A stretch of DNA of 64,000 nt from Caproiciproducens sp. NJN-50. GTDB taxonomy: Bacteria > Bacillota > Clostridia > Oscillospirales > Acutalibacteraceae. Below are positions 33,186 through 42,285 of the stretch, piece after piece (the first letter of the stretch is position 1; the number at the start of each line of letters is the position of its first letter). Location: the NCBI RefSeq assembly GCF_004103755.1, contig NZ_CP035283.1, positions 62,001 to 126,000 of the forward strand, given 5' to 3'. A program made the position numbers and the translations under genes. The notes under the pieces are model-generated. The model was not told where the DNA came from and searched no databases. It worked only from the letters and a program-made list of their open reading frames with translations.

Positions 33186-34586
33186 ATGAACCTTCTGCAT
33201 TTTGCAGGCGCCGCAGCCGTGCTGCTGCTGATTACCGCTGTTGGAGTCTATTCCGGCAGGAAAGTCAAAAGCGCCGCCGATTTCGCCACCGGAGGCTGTT
33301 CCGCGGGGACCGGCATCGTCGCCGGTTCTCTGGTCGGCACGCTTGTGGGCGGCGCGTCAACGATCGGAACGGCGCAGCTTGCTTTCACTTATGGTTTCTC
33401 CGCATGGTGGTTTACCCTGGGCGGAGGGATCGGGCTTCTGCTTCTGGCCCTGTTTTTTGCGAAACCGCTTTACAACAGTAAAATCACCACACTTCCGCAG
33501 ATCTTTACCAGGGAGTACGGGCGGAGAACGGCAACGGTTTCCACGGTCCTCATATCGGTCGGAACGTTTCTGAGCATCGTTTCACAGCTTTTATCCGGCG
33601 TTGCGCTGGTCACTTCAGTCAGTTCCGTCAACGCCCTTGCCGCCGCCGCGGTGATTGTTCTCCTCATGCTTGCCTATGTGGTCTTTGGAGGCGTTTGGGG
33701 AGCCGGGCTGGTTGGGATCGTTAAGACGATCCTGCTGTACGTCACCACAATCGTCTGCGGCGCCGTCGCTTTAAAACTCGCCGGGGGGCTGGATTCCCTT
33801 CGGTCGTCCCTTCGCCCGGAACAATATTTTAACCTGTTTGCCAGAGGCGTCTGGAAGGACGGCGGAGCCGGGTTATCCATGGTGTTCGGCATACTGACCA
33901 CCCAGTCCTATGTTCAGTCGCTGGTTTCCGCAAAGAGCGCCCGAGTCGCCAAATCCGGCGCGCTGCTGGCCGGGGTCCTGACTCCCGTCATTGGCGTTGC
34001 GGGCATCTTCGTCGGCATGTATATGCGCATTGCCGCCCCCGATATCGTGCCGGCGTCCGCCATGCCTGCCTTTGTGCTGCGCTGCCTGCCCCCCCTTTTG
34101 GGCGGCGTCGTGCTGGCGACGCTGCTGGTGGCTTTGGTCGGCACCGGCGCGGGCCTTGCCCTGGGGCTGAGCTCCATGATCTGCAATGATATTTATAAGG
34201 TTTATATGAATCGCAACGCGGCGGACAACGTGCTGCTGCGAATTTCCCGGACCGTTATTTTTGCGATTTTGGGAGGCGCGTTTCTTTTTACATTTGGAAA
34301 TATGGGCTCTCTTATCCTGAATTGGAGCTTCCTGTCGATGGGCCTGCGAGGGGCCGTGGCTTTTGCCCCCCTGCTTTTTGCGCTCTTCTTTCCCGGACGC
34401 GTCAAAGGCACCGCCGCGCTGGCTGCGGTGATTGCGGGCCCTATCTGCATTTTGGCGGGAGAGTTTGTTCTGCCGGAGCAGATTGATCCCCTTTTCTTAG
34501 GAATCGGCGTCTCTCTGTGCATCATGCTGTTTCAGATGCGGCCCCGCGCGGAGCAGGAGAAGGTAAAAACGGAAGACAAAGGTTGA
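33186..34586 (+). CDS. Sodium:solute symporter (SSS family), second copy
   Basis: A 466-residue transporter with about 12 hydrophobic segments. It begins ADFATGGCSAGTGIVAGSLVGTLVGGASTIGTAQLAF (in parts), the SSS TM1-2 region, and has LVGTGAGLALGLSSMICNDIY in the TM9 region. It is only distantly like the first symporter in this island and closes the kor-gct operon, 22 bases after gctB. It likely imports the acid handled by the enzymes upstream. No terminator is evident in the 222 bases that follow. Confidence 0.9.
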   Translation: MNLLHFAGAAAVLLLITAVGVYSGRKVKSAADFATGGCSAGTGIVAGSLVGTLVGGASTIGTAQLAFTYGFSAWWFTLGGGIGLLLLALFFAKPLYNSKITTLPQIFTREYGRRTATVSTVLISVGTFLSIVSQLLSGVALVTSVSSVNALAAAAVIVLLMLAYVVFGGVWGAGLVGIVKTILLYVTTIVCGAVALKLAGGLDSLRSSLRPEQYFNLFARGVWKDGGAGLSMVFGILTTQSYVQSLVSAKSARVAKSGALLAGVLTPVIGVAGIFVGMYMRIAAPDIVPASAMPAFVLRCLPPLLGGVVLATLLVALVGTGAGLALGLSSMICNDIYKVYMNRNAADNVLLRISRTVIFAILGGAFLFTFGNMGSLILNWSFLSMGLRGAVAFAPLLFALFFPGRVKGTAALAAVIAGPICILAGEFVLPEQIDPLFLGIGVSLCIMLFQMRPRAEQEKVKTEDKG

Positions 34587-34808
34587 CCGTATTCTTTTTC
34601 AGACAAGGCTTGCCGCCTCCTTTCAGAATGCCGTTTTGCGACGCTGTTCTGTCCGGAGCACACAGGCCTTGTTTTTTTGCCCATTCGCGGTTCTTTGCGA
34701 CTTAAGGGCAGCGGCGGGCAACGCGGACAAAGAAAAAGGCGGAAGCTGCGAAAAGCAGCCCCGCCCAATTCAGCCGGTCTTGTTCCGCCGTTCTTTCCGG
34801 CGAGCGAA

Positions 34809-35747
34809 TCAGATTTTATTTGCGCAGCCGAGAACCGCAGTAATCTTGTGTTCGACCATGCCCTTGATTGCATCGCGCGCAGGTCCGAGATACTGGCGCG
34901 GGTCGAAGTGGTCCGGGTGCTCCGCGAAATACTTGCGCACGGTTGCCGTCATGGCAAGGCGGAGGTCGGAGTCGATGTTGATTTTACATACGGCCATAGT
35001 CGCGGCCTTGCGGAGCATGTCTTCCGGGATGCCGATCGCGTCCGGCATCTTGCCGCCGTACTGGTTGATCATCTGAACGAATTCCGGAATCACGCTGGAA
35101 GCGCCGTGCAGAACGATCGGGAATCCGGGCAGGCGTCTGGAAACCTCCTCCAGAATGTCGAAGCGGAGCTGGGGCTTCTGGCCCGGCTTGAACTTGTACG
35201 CGCCGTGGCTTGTTCCGATCGCGATGGCCAGAGAATCGACGCCGGTGCTTTTTACGAAATCCTGCACCTGGTCCGGGTCGGTGTACTGCGCCTTGTCGTC
35301 CGCGACGCTGACCGCGTCCTCAATACCGGCGAGCCTGCCGAGTTCGGCTTCCACGGTCACATTGTATTTGTGGGCGTAAGCGACCACTTTCCTGGTCTCC
35401 TCCACATTCTCCTCATAGTGCTTGGAGGAGCCGTCGAACATGACGCTGGTGAAACCGCCGTCGATGCAGTCCTTGCAGACCTCATAGGATGGGCCGTGGT
35501 CCAGGTGCAGCGCGACCGGCAGCTCCGGGTGTTCGACGACCGCCGCCTCCACCAGCTTGACCAGATAGGTATGGGTCGCGTATTTCCGCGCACCCGCAGA
35601 TGCCTGCAGGATCACGGGGGCCTTCAGTTCCGCGCAGGCCTCGGTGATTCCCTGCACGATCTCCATATTGTTGACGTTGAAGGCGCCGATCGCATACCCG
35701 CCACCGTATGCTTTCTGAAACATTTCCTTTGTGTTGACCAAAGACAT
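34809..35747 (-). CDS. fba: Class II fructose-1,6-bisphosphate aldolase
   Basis: A 312-residue zinc-dependent aldolase of glycolysis. It shows YAIGAFNVNNMEIVQGI (substrate loop region), the catalytic and metal motif VALHLDHGPSY (about 80-90), EAELGRLAG, HGASSVIPE (Zn His) and KINIDSDLR (phosphate binding). I start at ATG 35747, where TAGGAG is 9 bases upstream; the in-frame ATG 35753 would be 3 bases away. It is a single gene, convergent with the symporter gene. Confidence 0.95.
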   Translation of the reverse strand: MSLVNTKEMFQKAYGGGYAIGAFNVNNMEIVQGITEACAELKAPVILQASAGARKYATHTYLVKLVEAAVVEHPELPVALHLDHGPSYEVCKDCIDGGFTSVMFDGSSKHYEENVEETRKVVAYAHKYNVTVEAELGRLAGIEDAVSVADDKAQYTDPDQVQDFVKSTGVDSLAIAIGTSHGAYKFKPGQKPQLRFDILEEVSRRLPGFPIVLHGASSVIPEFVQMINQYGGKMPDAIGIPEDMLRKAATMAVCKINIDSDLRLAMTATVRKYFAEHPDHFDPRQYLGPARDAIKGMVEHKITAVLGCANKI

Positions 35748-35856
35748 CGGCATTCACTCCTAGAAGTTTATTTTGCCTTTATTATAAACCATTGCGGGGT
35801 AAAATGAAATATCGAAAACCCATAGTCCTGACGAAAATGCATCAGTTTCCGAAACT

Positions 35857-36624
35857 TTAAAATAATTCCGGGTGATTTCTGCTGTAATGAAAAATGTACT
35901 GCTGCGCAATGCCCGCGTATTCCCCAAAATCTTCCGCTTTCCGGCCGGGAAACAGCGTTTTCATCGCCCGCTTCATCCAGACGTCCATCGGGAACGCCTC
36001 CAGGCGGTGCAGTCCGTAAAGCAGGGCGCAGTCCGCGACCTTTGGCCCGATCCCGGGGAGCTCCGTCAGCTCGCGGCGCGCGTCGGAAAGCGGGAGGCGC
36101 CTCAGGCGGCCGAAATCCAGCTTCCCTTCCGCCGCTCTGCGCGCCGCATGGAGGAGATACTCCGCGCGGTATCCGCATCCGAGCGCGCGCAGGTCCCGCT
36201 CCGAAAGACGTGCGAGAGCCTCCGGGCGGGGAAACGCGGGGAACGGGCCGGAGGGCTCCCCGTAAGCCCGGCAGAGGCGGGCGACAAGCCCCTTGATCCG
36301 TTTGATGTTGTTGCACTGGGAAAGCAGGAACGAACACAGGGCCTCCCACGGGTCCTGGTTCAGGATTCTCAGGTCCGGCGCATAGCGCGCCGCTTCCGCC
36401 AGAATCGGGTCCAGCGCGCCGAGCCGCTCCCGGATCGCCTCATAATCCCGGCCCATGTCGAAATAAGAAGTCCAGAAAGGGTCCGCCAGCACGCTTTCCC
36501 AGCTTTCCGCCGTGAGGTGCGCGCACCGGTCCCCCGCGGCCCCCTGCCACGAGCCGTCGGGCAGGCGCTCCCATCGGAAACACTGCCCGCAGTCCAGCGT
36601 CTGACCCAGCGTGTCCAGATTCAT
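35857..36624 (-). CDS. 8-oxoguanine DNA glycosylase (OGG1-like)
   Basis: A 255-residue base-excision repair enzyme of the HhH-GPD family. The N-terminal LDCGQCFRWERLPDGSW is the OGG1-type beta domain signature, QCNNIKRIKGLVARL (about 115) holds the catalytic Lys, and the helix-hairpin-helix reads LTELPGIGPKVADCALLYGLHRLEAFPMDVWMKR with the catalytic Asp in PMDVW (in parts). ATG 36624 has AGGAGGAGA upstream. Longer frames to 36708 lie in its leader. Promoter and leader are a mirrored copy of those of rlmB. Confidence 0.93.
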   Translation of the reverse strand: MNLDTLGQTLDCGQCFRWERLPDGSWQGAAGDRCAHLTAESWESVLADPFWTSYFDMGRDYEAIRERLGALDPILAEAARYAPDLRILNQDPWEALCSFLLSQCNNIKRIKGLVARLCRAYGEPSGPFPAFPRPEALARLSERDLRALGCGYRAEYLLHAARRAAEGKLDFGRLRRLPLSDARRELTELPGIGPKVADCALLYGLHRLEAFPMDVWMKRAMKTLFPGRKAEDFGEYAGIAQQYIFHYSRNHPELF

Positions 36625-36670
36625 GAGCTTTTCTCCTCCTTTCCTTTTCATTCGCCGCGTATTCCGCCAT

Positions 36671-36773
36671 TGACCGCAAAGCCGTATAAAAATGGAACCG
36701 GCCCGCAAGCACGGTTCAATGTTCTCCCAGGCGTCGGAAGCTCTGCTTCCGCTTACGCCGTGAGGTTATTATA
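36671..36773 (-). repeat. Promoter/leader element, left (minus-strand) copy
   Basis: About 103 bases that match, in inverted orientation, 37081-37183. It starts with TATAATAACCTCAC (the -10, with TTGAAG at 36796-36791 at 17-base spacing), then GGAAGC-AGA-GCTTCC hairpin enclosed by GGCGT/ACGCC, then CTGGGAGAACATYGAACC and TTGCGGGCCGG. The copy continues to the ribosome site of the glycosylase gene. Confidence 0.8.
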
Positions 36774-37080
36774 ACATGCGCCGCGGGCCTCTTCAACCTC
36801 CGGAGGAATACGGACGGTTATCGCCGGATGGTCCGGCCGGGGTTTACATAAACTTTTATGCATGTTTATGAATTCACCGTTTCCACAATGGATCTGACTG
36901 ACTTATTAACATTTTCAACAGAGTTTTCCACACTTTGTTCGCACATATTATGTCAACCAGTGTAAATACGCGGGGTATAAACGGCTTAAGAACGGCTTTC
37001 CTCCCTGCCTCCCGGATTGTATATTCTGTATTGATAAATAAAACTTCTGGTAATTTTCTGCTGAATCCTGTAAAATATGG
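36774..37080. other. AT-rich spacer between mirrored leaders
   Basis: No gene is visible. It contains two TTTCCACA-type sites (about 36891 and 36926), similar to DnaA boxes but with mismatches and in no cluster. The two promoters at its ends point away from each other. Confidence 0.5.
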
Positions 37081-37183
37081 TATAATAACCTCACAGTGTA
37101 AACGGGAGCGGAGCTTCCGACGCCTGGGAGAACATCGAACCATGATTGCGGGCCGGCTGAGTTTTCTGCGGCTCTGCGGTTCA
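37081..37183 (+). repeat. Promoter/leader element, right (plus-strand) copy
   Basis: Mirror copy of 36671-36773, starting with TATAATAACCTCAC and the hairpin GGGAGC-GGA-GCTTCC, which keeps pairing through a G-U pair relative to GGAAGC in the left copy. It ends 55 bases before the rlmB start. A short frame ATG-ATT-GCG-GGC from 37142 (14 codons) is not well supported. Confidence 0.8.
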
Positions 37184-37237
37184 TGATATCATAACGAATA
37201 TCAGTACAGTCTGCCATTCGGGATTGGAGAGGTGCAA

Positions 37238-38008
37238 ATGAAAAACGGCGGAGAAGGCCAGGGGGACAGCGGCGTAATCGCCGGAAGGAATGCCGTCGCG
37301 GAGGCCCTGCGCAGCGGCAGGGCGATCGACAGGCTCTGCCTCGCGCGGGGAGAACGCTCCGGTTCCGTCGTCGCGCTGATTGCGAAGGCGAAGCAGCGCG
37401 GCATCCCTGTCAAGGAGATCGACCCGAAGAAGCTGGATTTTATGTGCGGGGGCGCGGTCCATCAGGGCGTGGCGGCCGTCGCGGCCGCGAAGGAGTACTC
37501 GACGGTCGACGAGATGTTCCGGCTGGCGCAGGAACGCGGGGAGCCGCCGTTCCTGATCGTGGCCGACGGACTGGAGGACCCGCACAACCTGGGCGCCGTC
37601 CTTCGCGTCGCGGAATGCGCGGGCGCGCACGGGGTGATTCTGCCTGCGAGGCGGAGCGTGGGGCTGACGTGGGCCGTCGGGAAATCGAGCGCCGGGGCGG
37701 TGGAATATGTTCCGGTCGCGCGGGTGGCAAACCTGGCCAGCGCGCTGGAGGATCTGAAAAGGCGCGGGGTGTGGATCTATGCCGCCGATCTGGATGGCGA
37801 ACCCTGGTGCGGGGTGGATTATTCCGGACCCGTCGCCGTGGTGATCGGCTCGGAAGGGACCGGGGTCGGGCGCCTGGTCAAAGAAAAATCGGATTTTGTA
37901 ATATCCCTGCCGATCAGGGGTAAGATAAATTCGCTTAATGCTTCTGTCGCGTGCGGTGTGATTTGCTATGAGATCGCCCGGCAGCGGCTTGGAATTAAGA
38001 CAAAATAA
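37238..38008 (+). CDS. rlmB: 23S rRNA 2'-O-methyltransferase, RlmB/TrmH type
   Basis: A 256-residue SPOUT methyltransferase. The N-terminal substrate-binding domain (GVIAGRNAVAEALRSGRAIDRLCLARG) precedes the knotted catalytic domain with motif 1 ADGLEDPHNLGAVLRVAECAGAHGV, motif 2 AVVIGSEGTGVG and motif 3 LPIRGKINSLNASVACGV (in parts). RlmB methylates G2251 of 23S rRNA; homologues may use another rRNA site. ATG 37238 is used because the GTG at 37232 lies inside the GAGAGGTG ribosome site. The large membrane protein follows after 18 bases. Confidence 0.93.
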   Translation: MKNGGEGQGDSGVIAGRNAVAEALRSGRAIDRLCLARGERSGSVVALIAKAKQRGIPVKEIDPKKLDFMCGGAVHQGVAAVAAAKEYSTVDEMFRLAQERGEPPFLIVADGLEDPHNLGAVLRVAECAGAHGVILPARRSVGLTWAVGKSSAGAVEYVPVARVANLASALEDLKRRGVWIYAADLDGEPWCGVDYSGPVAVVIGSEGTGVGRLVKEKSDFVISLPIRGKINSLNASVACGVICYEIARQRLGIKTK

Positions 38009-38026
38009 CACGGGAGAGCGGATCGA

Positions 38027-41000
38027 ATGAACGACAACGGAAAAACTCCGCGAAATGATTATTCGGTCGAAGAAATCCTAGCGGAGGCACGCATCATCAA
38101 GGACCGTGAAACCGTCCCCCCAGAAAGTGAAACCGCCCCTGAGAAAAGTCCCGCGCCCACGGCGCCGCACGGCAGCGAGGAAATTCTGCGCGGAGCCCGC
38201 CGTGCGCTGAACATGGAGGCGGGTTCCGAGGAGGACCCCGGGGAGACCGGCCCACAGGAGCCGGAACCGGAAAAGGAACGGAAGAAACATTGGTTTTCGC
38301 TGTTTGGGCGCCGGAAAAAGAGCGAGGAGTTCCGCGAGGAGGACGACCTTTACTATGGTCTTCAGCTTCGCCCGCTGGAGGAATACCGGAAGGAATACGA
38401 AAAAACGATCCGTCCGGAGGGCTCCGAAAATCCGGAAAGCGGAGAAGAAGCGAAAGAGGACGGACCGAAGTTTTCCTATCTGTTCGACGGCAGCGAGGGG
38501 GACGGCGAACCGGGAATCGGCGAAACCTTCGACCGCATCCACCGGGAACGCCACGAGCGGCTGGAAAAAATCATGCGGCAGGCGGGTCTCGACCCGGAGG
38601 AGATCCTGCCGCAGGAGGAACCCGCAAATCCGCCCGAAGTCCCGCCGCCCGCGCCGTCAGGTCCGGAGATCCCTCAGCCGGAGGCCCCGGAACGCCCCGC
38701 GGTGACCCCAGGCCCGCGCCGGGAGCCGGAAGTGCGGCCCCCGGTGACACGGCCCGTTCCGGAGCCGCCCGTCCCGCCTGAGGTTACCACGGAGGAAGAC
38801 CAGGAGGAAGGGGAAGAATCACAGGCCGATTCCGCTCCGGAAAAGAGCGGCCCCGCCAAAGCGGAGGAAACGCCGCCGGTTCCCGTAAAGGAGCCGGTGA
38901 AAACGCCGCCGGAGGCCAAGCAGGAACGGCGCGTCCCCCCGCCCCGGACCGAGCCGTCCGACACACCGAGACCGCAGTACCGCGCCGGCGGCGCGCCCGT
39001 GCATGTCATCCTGCCCCGCGGACTGAAAGAGATTCTGGAAACGGAGGCGGCGGAGTACCCGATGCCGGAACCGCCCGGTCCGATTCCGTTCCCAAAAAGG
39101 GAAAGCGGGCCGATCCCCGAACCGGAGGAGGAGTCAGGACAGACCCCGAAAAAACCGGAGCCTGAGCCGGAGCTTGCGGCCGGAGACCCGGAACGGCAGG
39201 AGAACCGTACTGAGCCTGAACCGCCGGCCGGCGAAAACCCGCCGGAACCTGAGGAACCGCCCGCGCCGCCGCGCGGAGCCAGGCACCGGTTCCGCCTGTT
39301 CGGCGCGGAGGAACCGGAGGAATCGTTCGCCGAAGAGCCCCCTGAGCAGGAGGAGCTGGACGATTACACGGACCCGTCCGACGCACCCTCCGTCCGGCAC
39401 GATCTTCTCAAAAACGTCACGCGGCTCTCGCTCCGCCTGGCAGTCACGGGGATCACGTCCCTGATTCTGCTTCTGGTCGGAATCGTGGCCGAGCATCCGG
39501 CGGTCCTTCCGCCGGATTTACATACGATTCTGGACGGGCCGTCCTACCCGTTCATCCAGCTTGTCTTTCTGATCGTCGCGGCGGGATTCAGTTTTCCAAC
39601 ATTCTGGAACGGGATCAAAGGGCTGACCTCGTTTCAGGCAAACGGGGATTCGGCCGCGGCCGTGGCGGTCCTGGCCGCTCTGGTTCAAAATGTCGTGCTG
39701 CTGGTTCTCGGGGTTCCCGGAGGGATCCACCTGTACTCTCCCCTTGCAGCCTTCGCCCTGTTCCTCAACGCCGCGGGCAAGTTCAGCATGGCGCGGCGCA
39801 TGTTCGAAAACTTCCGGTATCTTTGCACCAAAGACCGGAAGTACGCCGTGCGCCTCTACGGCGACTACAACACTTCCCTGCGCCTTGCCAAGGACTGCGT
39901 GCTCGGAGAGCCGCACATCGCCTATCAGTCTGAAGCGGCATTCCTGCGCAGCTTCCTGCGGATTTCCTACACGCCGGACCCGGCGGACCACATTTCGCAG
40001 GTCCTGGCCCCCGCCGGGTTCCTTCTCAGCCTGGCGCTGTGCGCCGCGGCCGCGTTTCTCACGTCCGGCGGCGCGGTTTCGGCCATCACGGTTCTGGCCG
40101 CTTCCTGCTGCGTCTGCGTCCCGTTCACCAACATGCTGTGCGTCAACCTGCCGGTTTCCCGGCTGTGCGGAATTGCCCGCCGCAGCGGCTCGATGGTGGC
40201 GGGCTGGTCGGCGATCGACCGCTTCAGCGCCGCTAACGCCGTGATGCTGGACGCGCAGGACCTGTTCCCGCGCGGAACGGTGATTTTGAACGGCATCCGC
40301 ACCTTCGCGGGGCAGCGCATCGACGAGGCGATCATGGACGCCGCCGCGCTGATGGGCACGGTCGGCGGCCCGCTTTCCGACCTGTTCGACCAGATCATCA
40401 AAAGCCGCCGGGAAATCCTGCCGAAAATCGGCGAACCCGTTTACGAGGACGGGAAGGGCGTGAGCGGAACCGTCTCCGGCCGGCAGATCCTGATCGGTAC
40501 GAATGAACTGATGCGCGCGCACGGAATCGAGCCTCCGTCCCGCGACTATGAGAAAAAATACATCCAAAGCGGAAAAAGGCTGGTTTACCTGGCCTCCGGC
40601 GGATGTCTGGTCGCCATGTTCATCATCGACTACACTTCCGATCTGCGGCGCTCCCAGGCGCTGCGGCGGATGGAACGCAACGGGATCAGCCTGATCGTCC
40701 GCACCAGCGACCCGAACATCACGCCGCGTTTTCTGGCCGAATGCTTCGGCCTGTACGAGCAGGAAATCTCCGTTCTGCCGGAGCAGCTCGGCAAGGTCTA
40801 CACCGGTCTTATCTCCGCAGAGCCCGACCGCGCGGACGCGATGATCGCCACAAAAGGGCGCGCCTTCGCGATGCTCCGCCTGCTGACCGGATGCATCCGC
40901 CAGCGCGCGAACATTTCCGTCGCCGTCGCGCTGCAGGCCGCGGCGGTCGCACTCGGCTTCGCGCTCGTGGCGTTCCTGTCGCTCACCTCCGGCCTCCAGC

Positions 41001-41083
41001 ACCTCAGCCTGACCGCGCTCGCGATCTACGAGGCCTTCTGGACCGCCGCCATCCTGCTTGTCCCCCGCATCCGCCGCCCCTGA
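38027..41083 (+). CDS. Degenerate P-type ATPase-like membrane protein with long acidic N-terminus
   Basis: A 1018-residue protein. Residues 1-450 are disordered, very rich in Pro, Glu, Lys and Arg (repeated EPE, PPE, KPEP patterns). About 457-720 hold six hydrophobic segments, and two more close the C-terminus (about 960-1015), like the TM layout of P1B-type ATPases. Between them, VMLDAQDLFPRGTV (D742) aligns with the DKTGT phosphorylation site but lacks KTGT, GKGVSGTVSGRQILIGTNELMRAHGI (about 808-835; in parts) looks like the nucleotide-domain loop, IVRTSDPN (about 893) stands for TGD, and GDGxNDAP is missing. It should therefore not pump ions and is probably a sensor, scaffold or regulatory pseudo-ATPase. 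It sits 18 bases after rlmB. Confidence 0.75.
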   Translation: MNDNGKTPRNDYSVEEILAEARIIKDRETVPPESETAPEKSPAPTAPHGSEEILRGARRALNMEAGSEEDPGETGPQEPEPEKERKKHWFSLFGRRKKSEEFREEDDLYYGLQLRPLEEYRKEYEKTIRPEGSENPESGEEAKEDGPKFSYLFDGSEGDGEPGIGETFDRIHRERHERLEKIMRQAGLDPEEILPQEEPANPPEVPPPAPSGPEIPQPEAPERPAVTPGPRREPEVRPPVTRPVPEPPVPPEVTTEEDQEEGEESQADSAPEKSGPAKAEETPPVPVKEPVKTPPEAKQERRVPPPRTEPSDTPRPQYRAGGAPVHVILPRGLKEILETEAAEYPMPEPPGPIPFPKRESGPIPEPEEESGQTPKKPEPEPELAAGDPERQENRTEPEPPAGENPPEPEEPPAPPRGARHRFRLFGAEEPEESFAEEPPEQEELDDYTDPSDAPSVRHDLLKNVTRLSLRLAVTGITSLILLLVGIVAEHPAVLPPDLHTILDGPSYPFIQLVFLIVAAGFSFPTFWNGIKGLTSFQANGDSAAAVAVLAALVQNVVLLVLGVPGGIHLYSPLAAFALFLNAAGKFSMARRMFENFRYLCTKDRKYAVRLYGDYNTSLRLAKDCVLGEPHIAYQSEAAFLRSFLRISYTPDPADHISQVLAPAGFLLSLALCAAAAFLTSGGAVSAITVLAASCCVCVPFTNMLCVNLPVSRLCGIARRSGSMVAGWSAIDRFSAANAVMLDAQDLFPRGTVILNGIRTFAGQRIDEAIMDAAALMGTVGGPLSDLFDQIIKSRREILPKIGEPVYEDGKGVSGTVSGRQILIGTNELMRAHGIEPPSRDYEKKYIQSGKRLVYLASGGCLVAMFIIDYTSDLRRSQALRRMERNGISLIVRTSDPNITPRFLAECFGLYEQEISVLPEQLGKVYTGLISAEPDRADAMIATKGRAFAMLRLLTGCIRQRANISVAVALQAAAVALGFALVAFLSLTSGLQHLSLTALAIYEAFWTAAILLVPRIRRP

Positions 41084-41097
41084 CCATCCGGCCGGGG

Positions 41098-41490
41098 ACC
41101 ATCCGGTCGGGACGGTCCGCCAGTCAGAACGGAAAAAGCCGTTTGCTTAGTCTGGCGGGACAGAAGTTGGAATCTCCCGAAAGCGAAAGCCGGGAACGCC
41201 GTAGGCGCGAAAAGAAAGGGCGGAAAACTTTCCGGGTTACGGGGTTGTCCCGGATTTCAACATACTGCAACTCTTCAGGCTATGGCCACAGAATAGAAAC
41301 CGGTAGGGCAAGAAAAGATCATTGCGTTCACGTCCAGCACAAAGTTAAATATCTGCGATTTGTATTATGATTAAAAAATATAACAGATTGTTGATAAAAA
41401 TCGGGAGCGGAGCGCCATTCGGGCTGGACGCTCCGCTCCCTTTTTTGCCGGCGGAATCTCTCTCACTGCGCCGGGTATGGGCTGGACAGG
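41098..41490 (-). repeat. Inverted copy of the array module at 47597-47960
   Basis: About 390 bases nearly identical to the reverse complement of 47597-47960. It includes the CCGCCAG hairpin (41118-41158), the CCGGG...CCCGG hairpin region (about 41236-41262), the ATTATGATTAAAAAATATAA stretch and the GGGAGCGGAGCG / CGCTCCGCTCCC terminator-like hairpin (41402-41439) with a T run on the plus strand. Confidence 0.8.
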
Positions 41491-41772
41491 CCCGATCTTT
41501 TTGCGGGCCTAGGGCCCGGTGGCTCTTAACCGATCATTTCTTCTTGTTTTTTCATTTGCGCTCCGGCCGCGCGGGCCCTTCCTTTCGGCTCTGTCCGAAA
41601 GGAAGCAAAGTACGGGTGGGGGGCAGCGTACCGCTGCATCTACGCTTTCCTTTCCCGGAGCGGCGAAAAAACAGGGAAGCAACGATGTTTTCTCAGCCGG
41701 GTATGCCGTAGGCACGTCCGGACCGGATGGTCCCCCTAACACCCCTCGGGAGCCGTCAAGAAGATTTTTTCT
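41491..41772 (+). repeat. REP-like and linker region
   Basis: Contains GCGGGCCTAGGGCCCGGTGGCTCTTAACC...GCGCTCCGGCCGCGCGGGCC (inverted version of the units at 42089-42240) and a spacer unlike that of 46441-46558 before the common GGGAGCCGTCAAGAAGATTTTTTCT lead-in. No gene seen. Confidence 0.55.
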
Positions 41773-42047
41773 GTTCTTCTAACAACTGCTTTTCATTGAC
41801 GACGGGGGCTGAAAAATTAAAGCCACAGAGTATTTACCTAAAAGCTGAAAATTTTCAGAAAATTACCTTTTTATATACGGCGTAAGATTGGGAATCGTTC
41901 AATGGGAAGCTCTGGCTTGATAACAAAACTGTTCTTCATGACAGGTGCCGGGGTGCAGGGGGACGTTTAGGTGCCCCTCCCGACGGGAAGTTGAAGTCCC
42001 CCTGCATAGTCTTTGCCGCCTTTCTGCTATATCAGAAAGGCGGGGCC
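41773..42047 (+). repeat. Structured non-coding module 2, copy 2 (variant)
   Basis: Same hairpins as at 6885-7159 (TGCAGGGGGAC/GTCCCCCTGCA and CCGCCTTTCTG/CAGAAAGGCGG). The 23-base segment 41911-41933 (starting TCTGGCTTGA) differs from that of the two other copies (ACTTGCGTAA...), though its length and flanks are kept. No ncRNA copy follows here; tandem REP-like units do. Confidence 0.8.
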
Positions 42048-42240
42048 TGTCCGGCCTGAGGACAGAAAAAGAAAATAGAAGAAATAAAAGGTTAAGAGCC
42101 ACCGGGCCTTAGGCCCGCAGAGACCCGGCCCGCGCGGCCTGAGCGCAGAAGAGAAAATCAGAAGAAATAAAGGCTTAAGAGCCACCGGGCCTCAGGCCCG
42201 CAAAAATACAGGCCCGCACGGCCTGAGCGCAATAACAAAA
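42048..42240 (+). repeat. Tandem REP-like units
   Basis: Two to three direct copies of a roughly 75-base unit: GCGGCCTGAGCGCA, an A-rich stretch (AGAAGAAATAAAGG), TTAAGAGCCACCGGGCCT and AGGCCCGCA. The part CGGGCCTCAGGCCCG is a perfect hairpin. Confidence 0.75.
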
Positions 42241-42247
42241 TAAGAAA

Positions 42248-42285
42248 GCGGATCCGGAACACAAGATTCCGAATCCGCCCTTTTT
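42248..42285. terminator. Bidirectional terminator-like hairpin
   Basis: GCGGATCCGGAA pairs with TTCCGAATCCGC (one bulge/mismatch), followed by CCTTTTT on the plus strand and TTTCTTATTTT on the minus strand. Confidence 0.8.

Noticed and set aside
36885..36935. TTTCCACA sites in an AT-rich stretch as a replication origin
   Set aside because: Only two mismatched DnaA-box-like sites, no dnaA or dnaN nearby, and the region is better explained as a spacer between divergent promoters.
37142..37186. 14-codon leader peptide before rlmB
   Set aside because: No ribosome site, and the mirrored copy before the glycosylase does not keep the frame closed in the same way.
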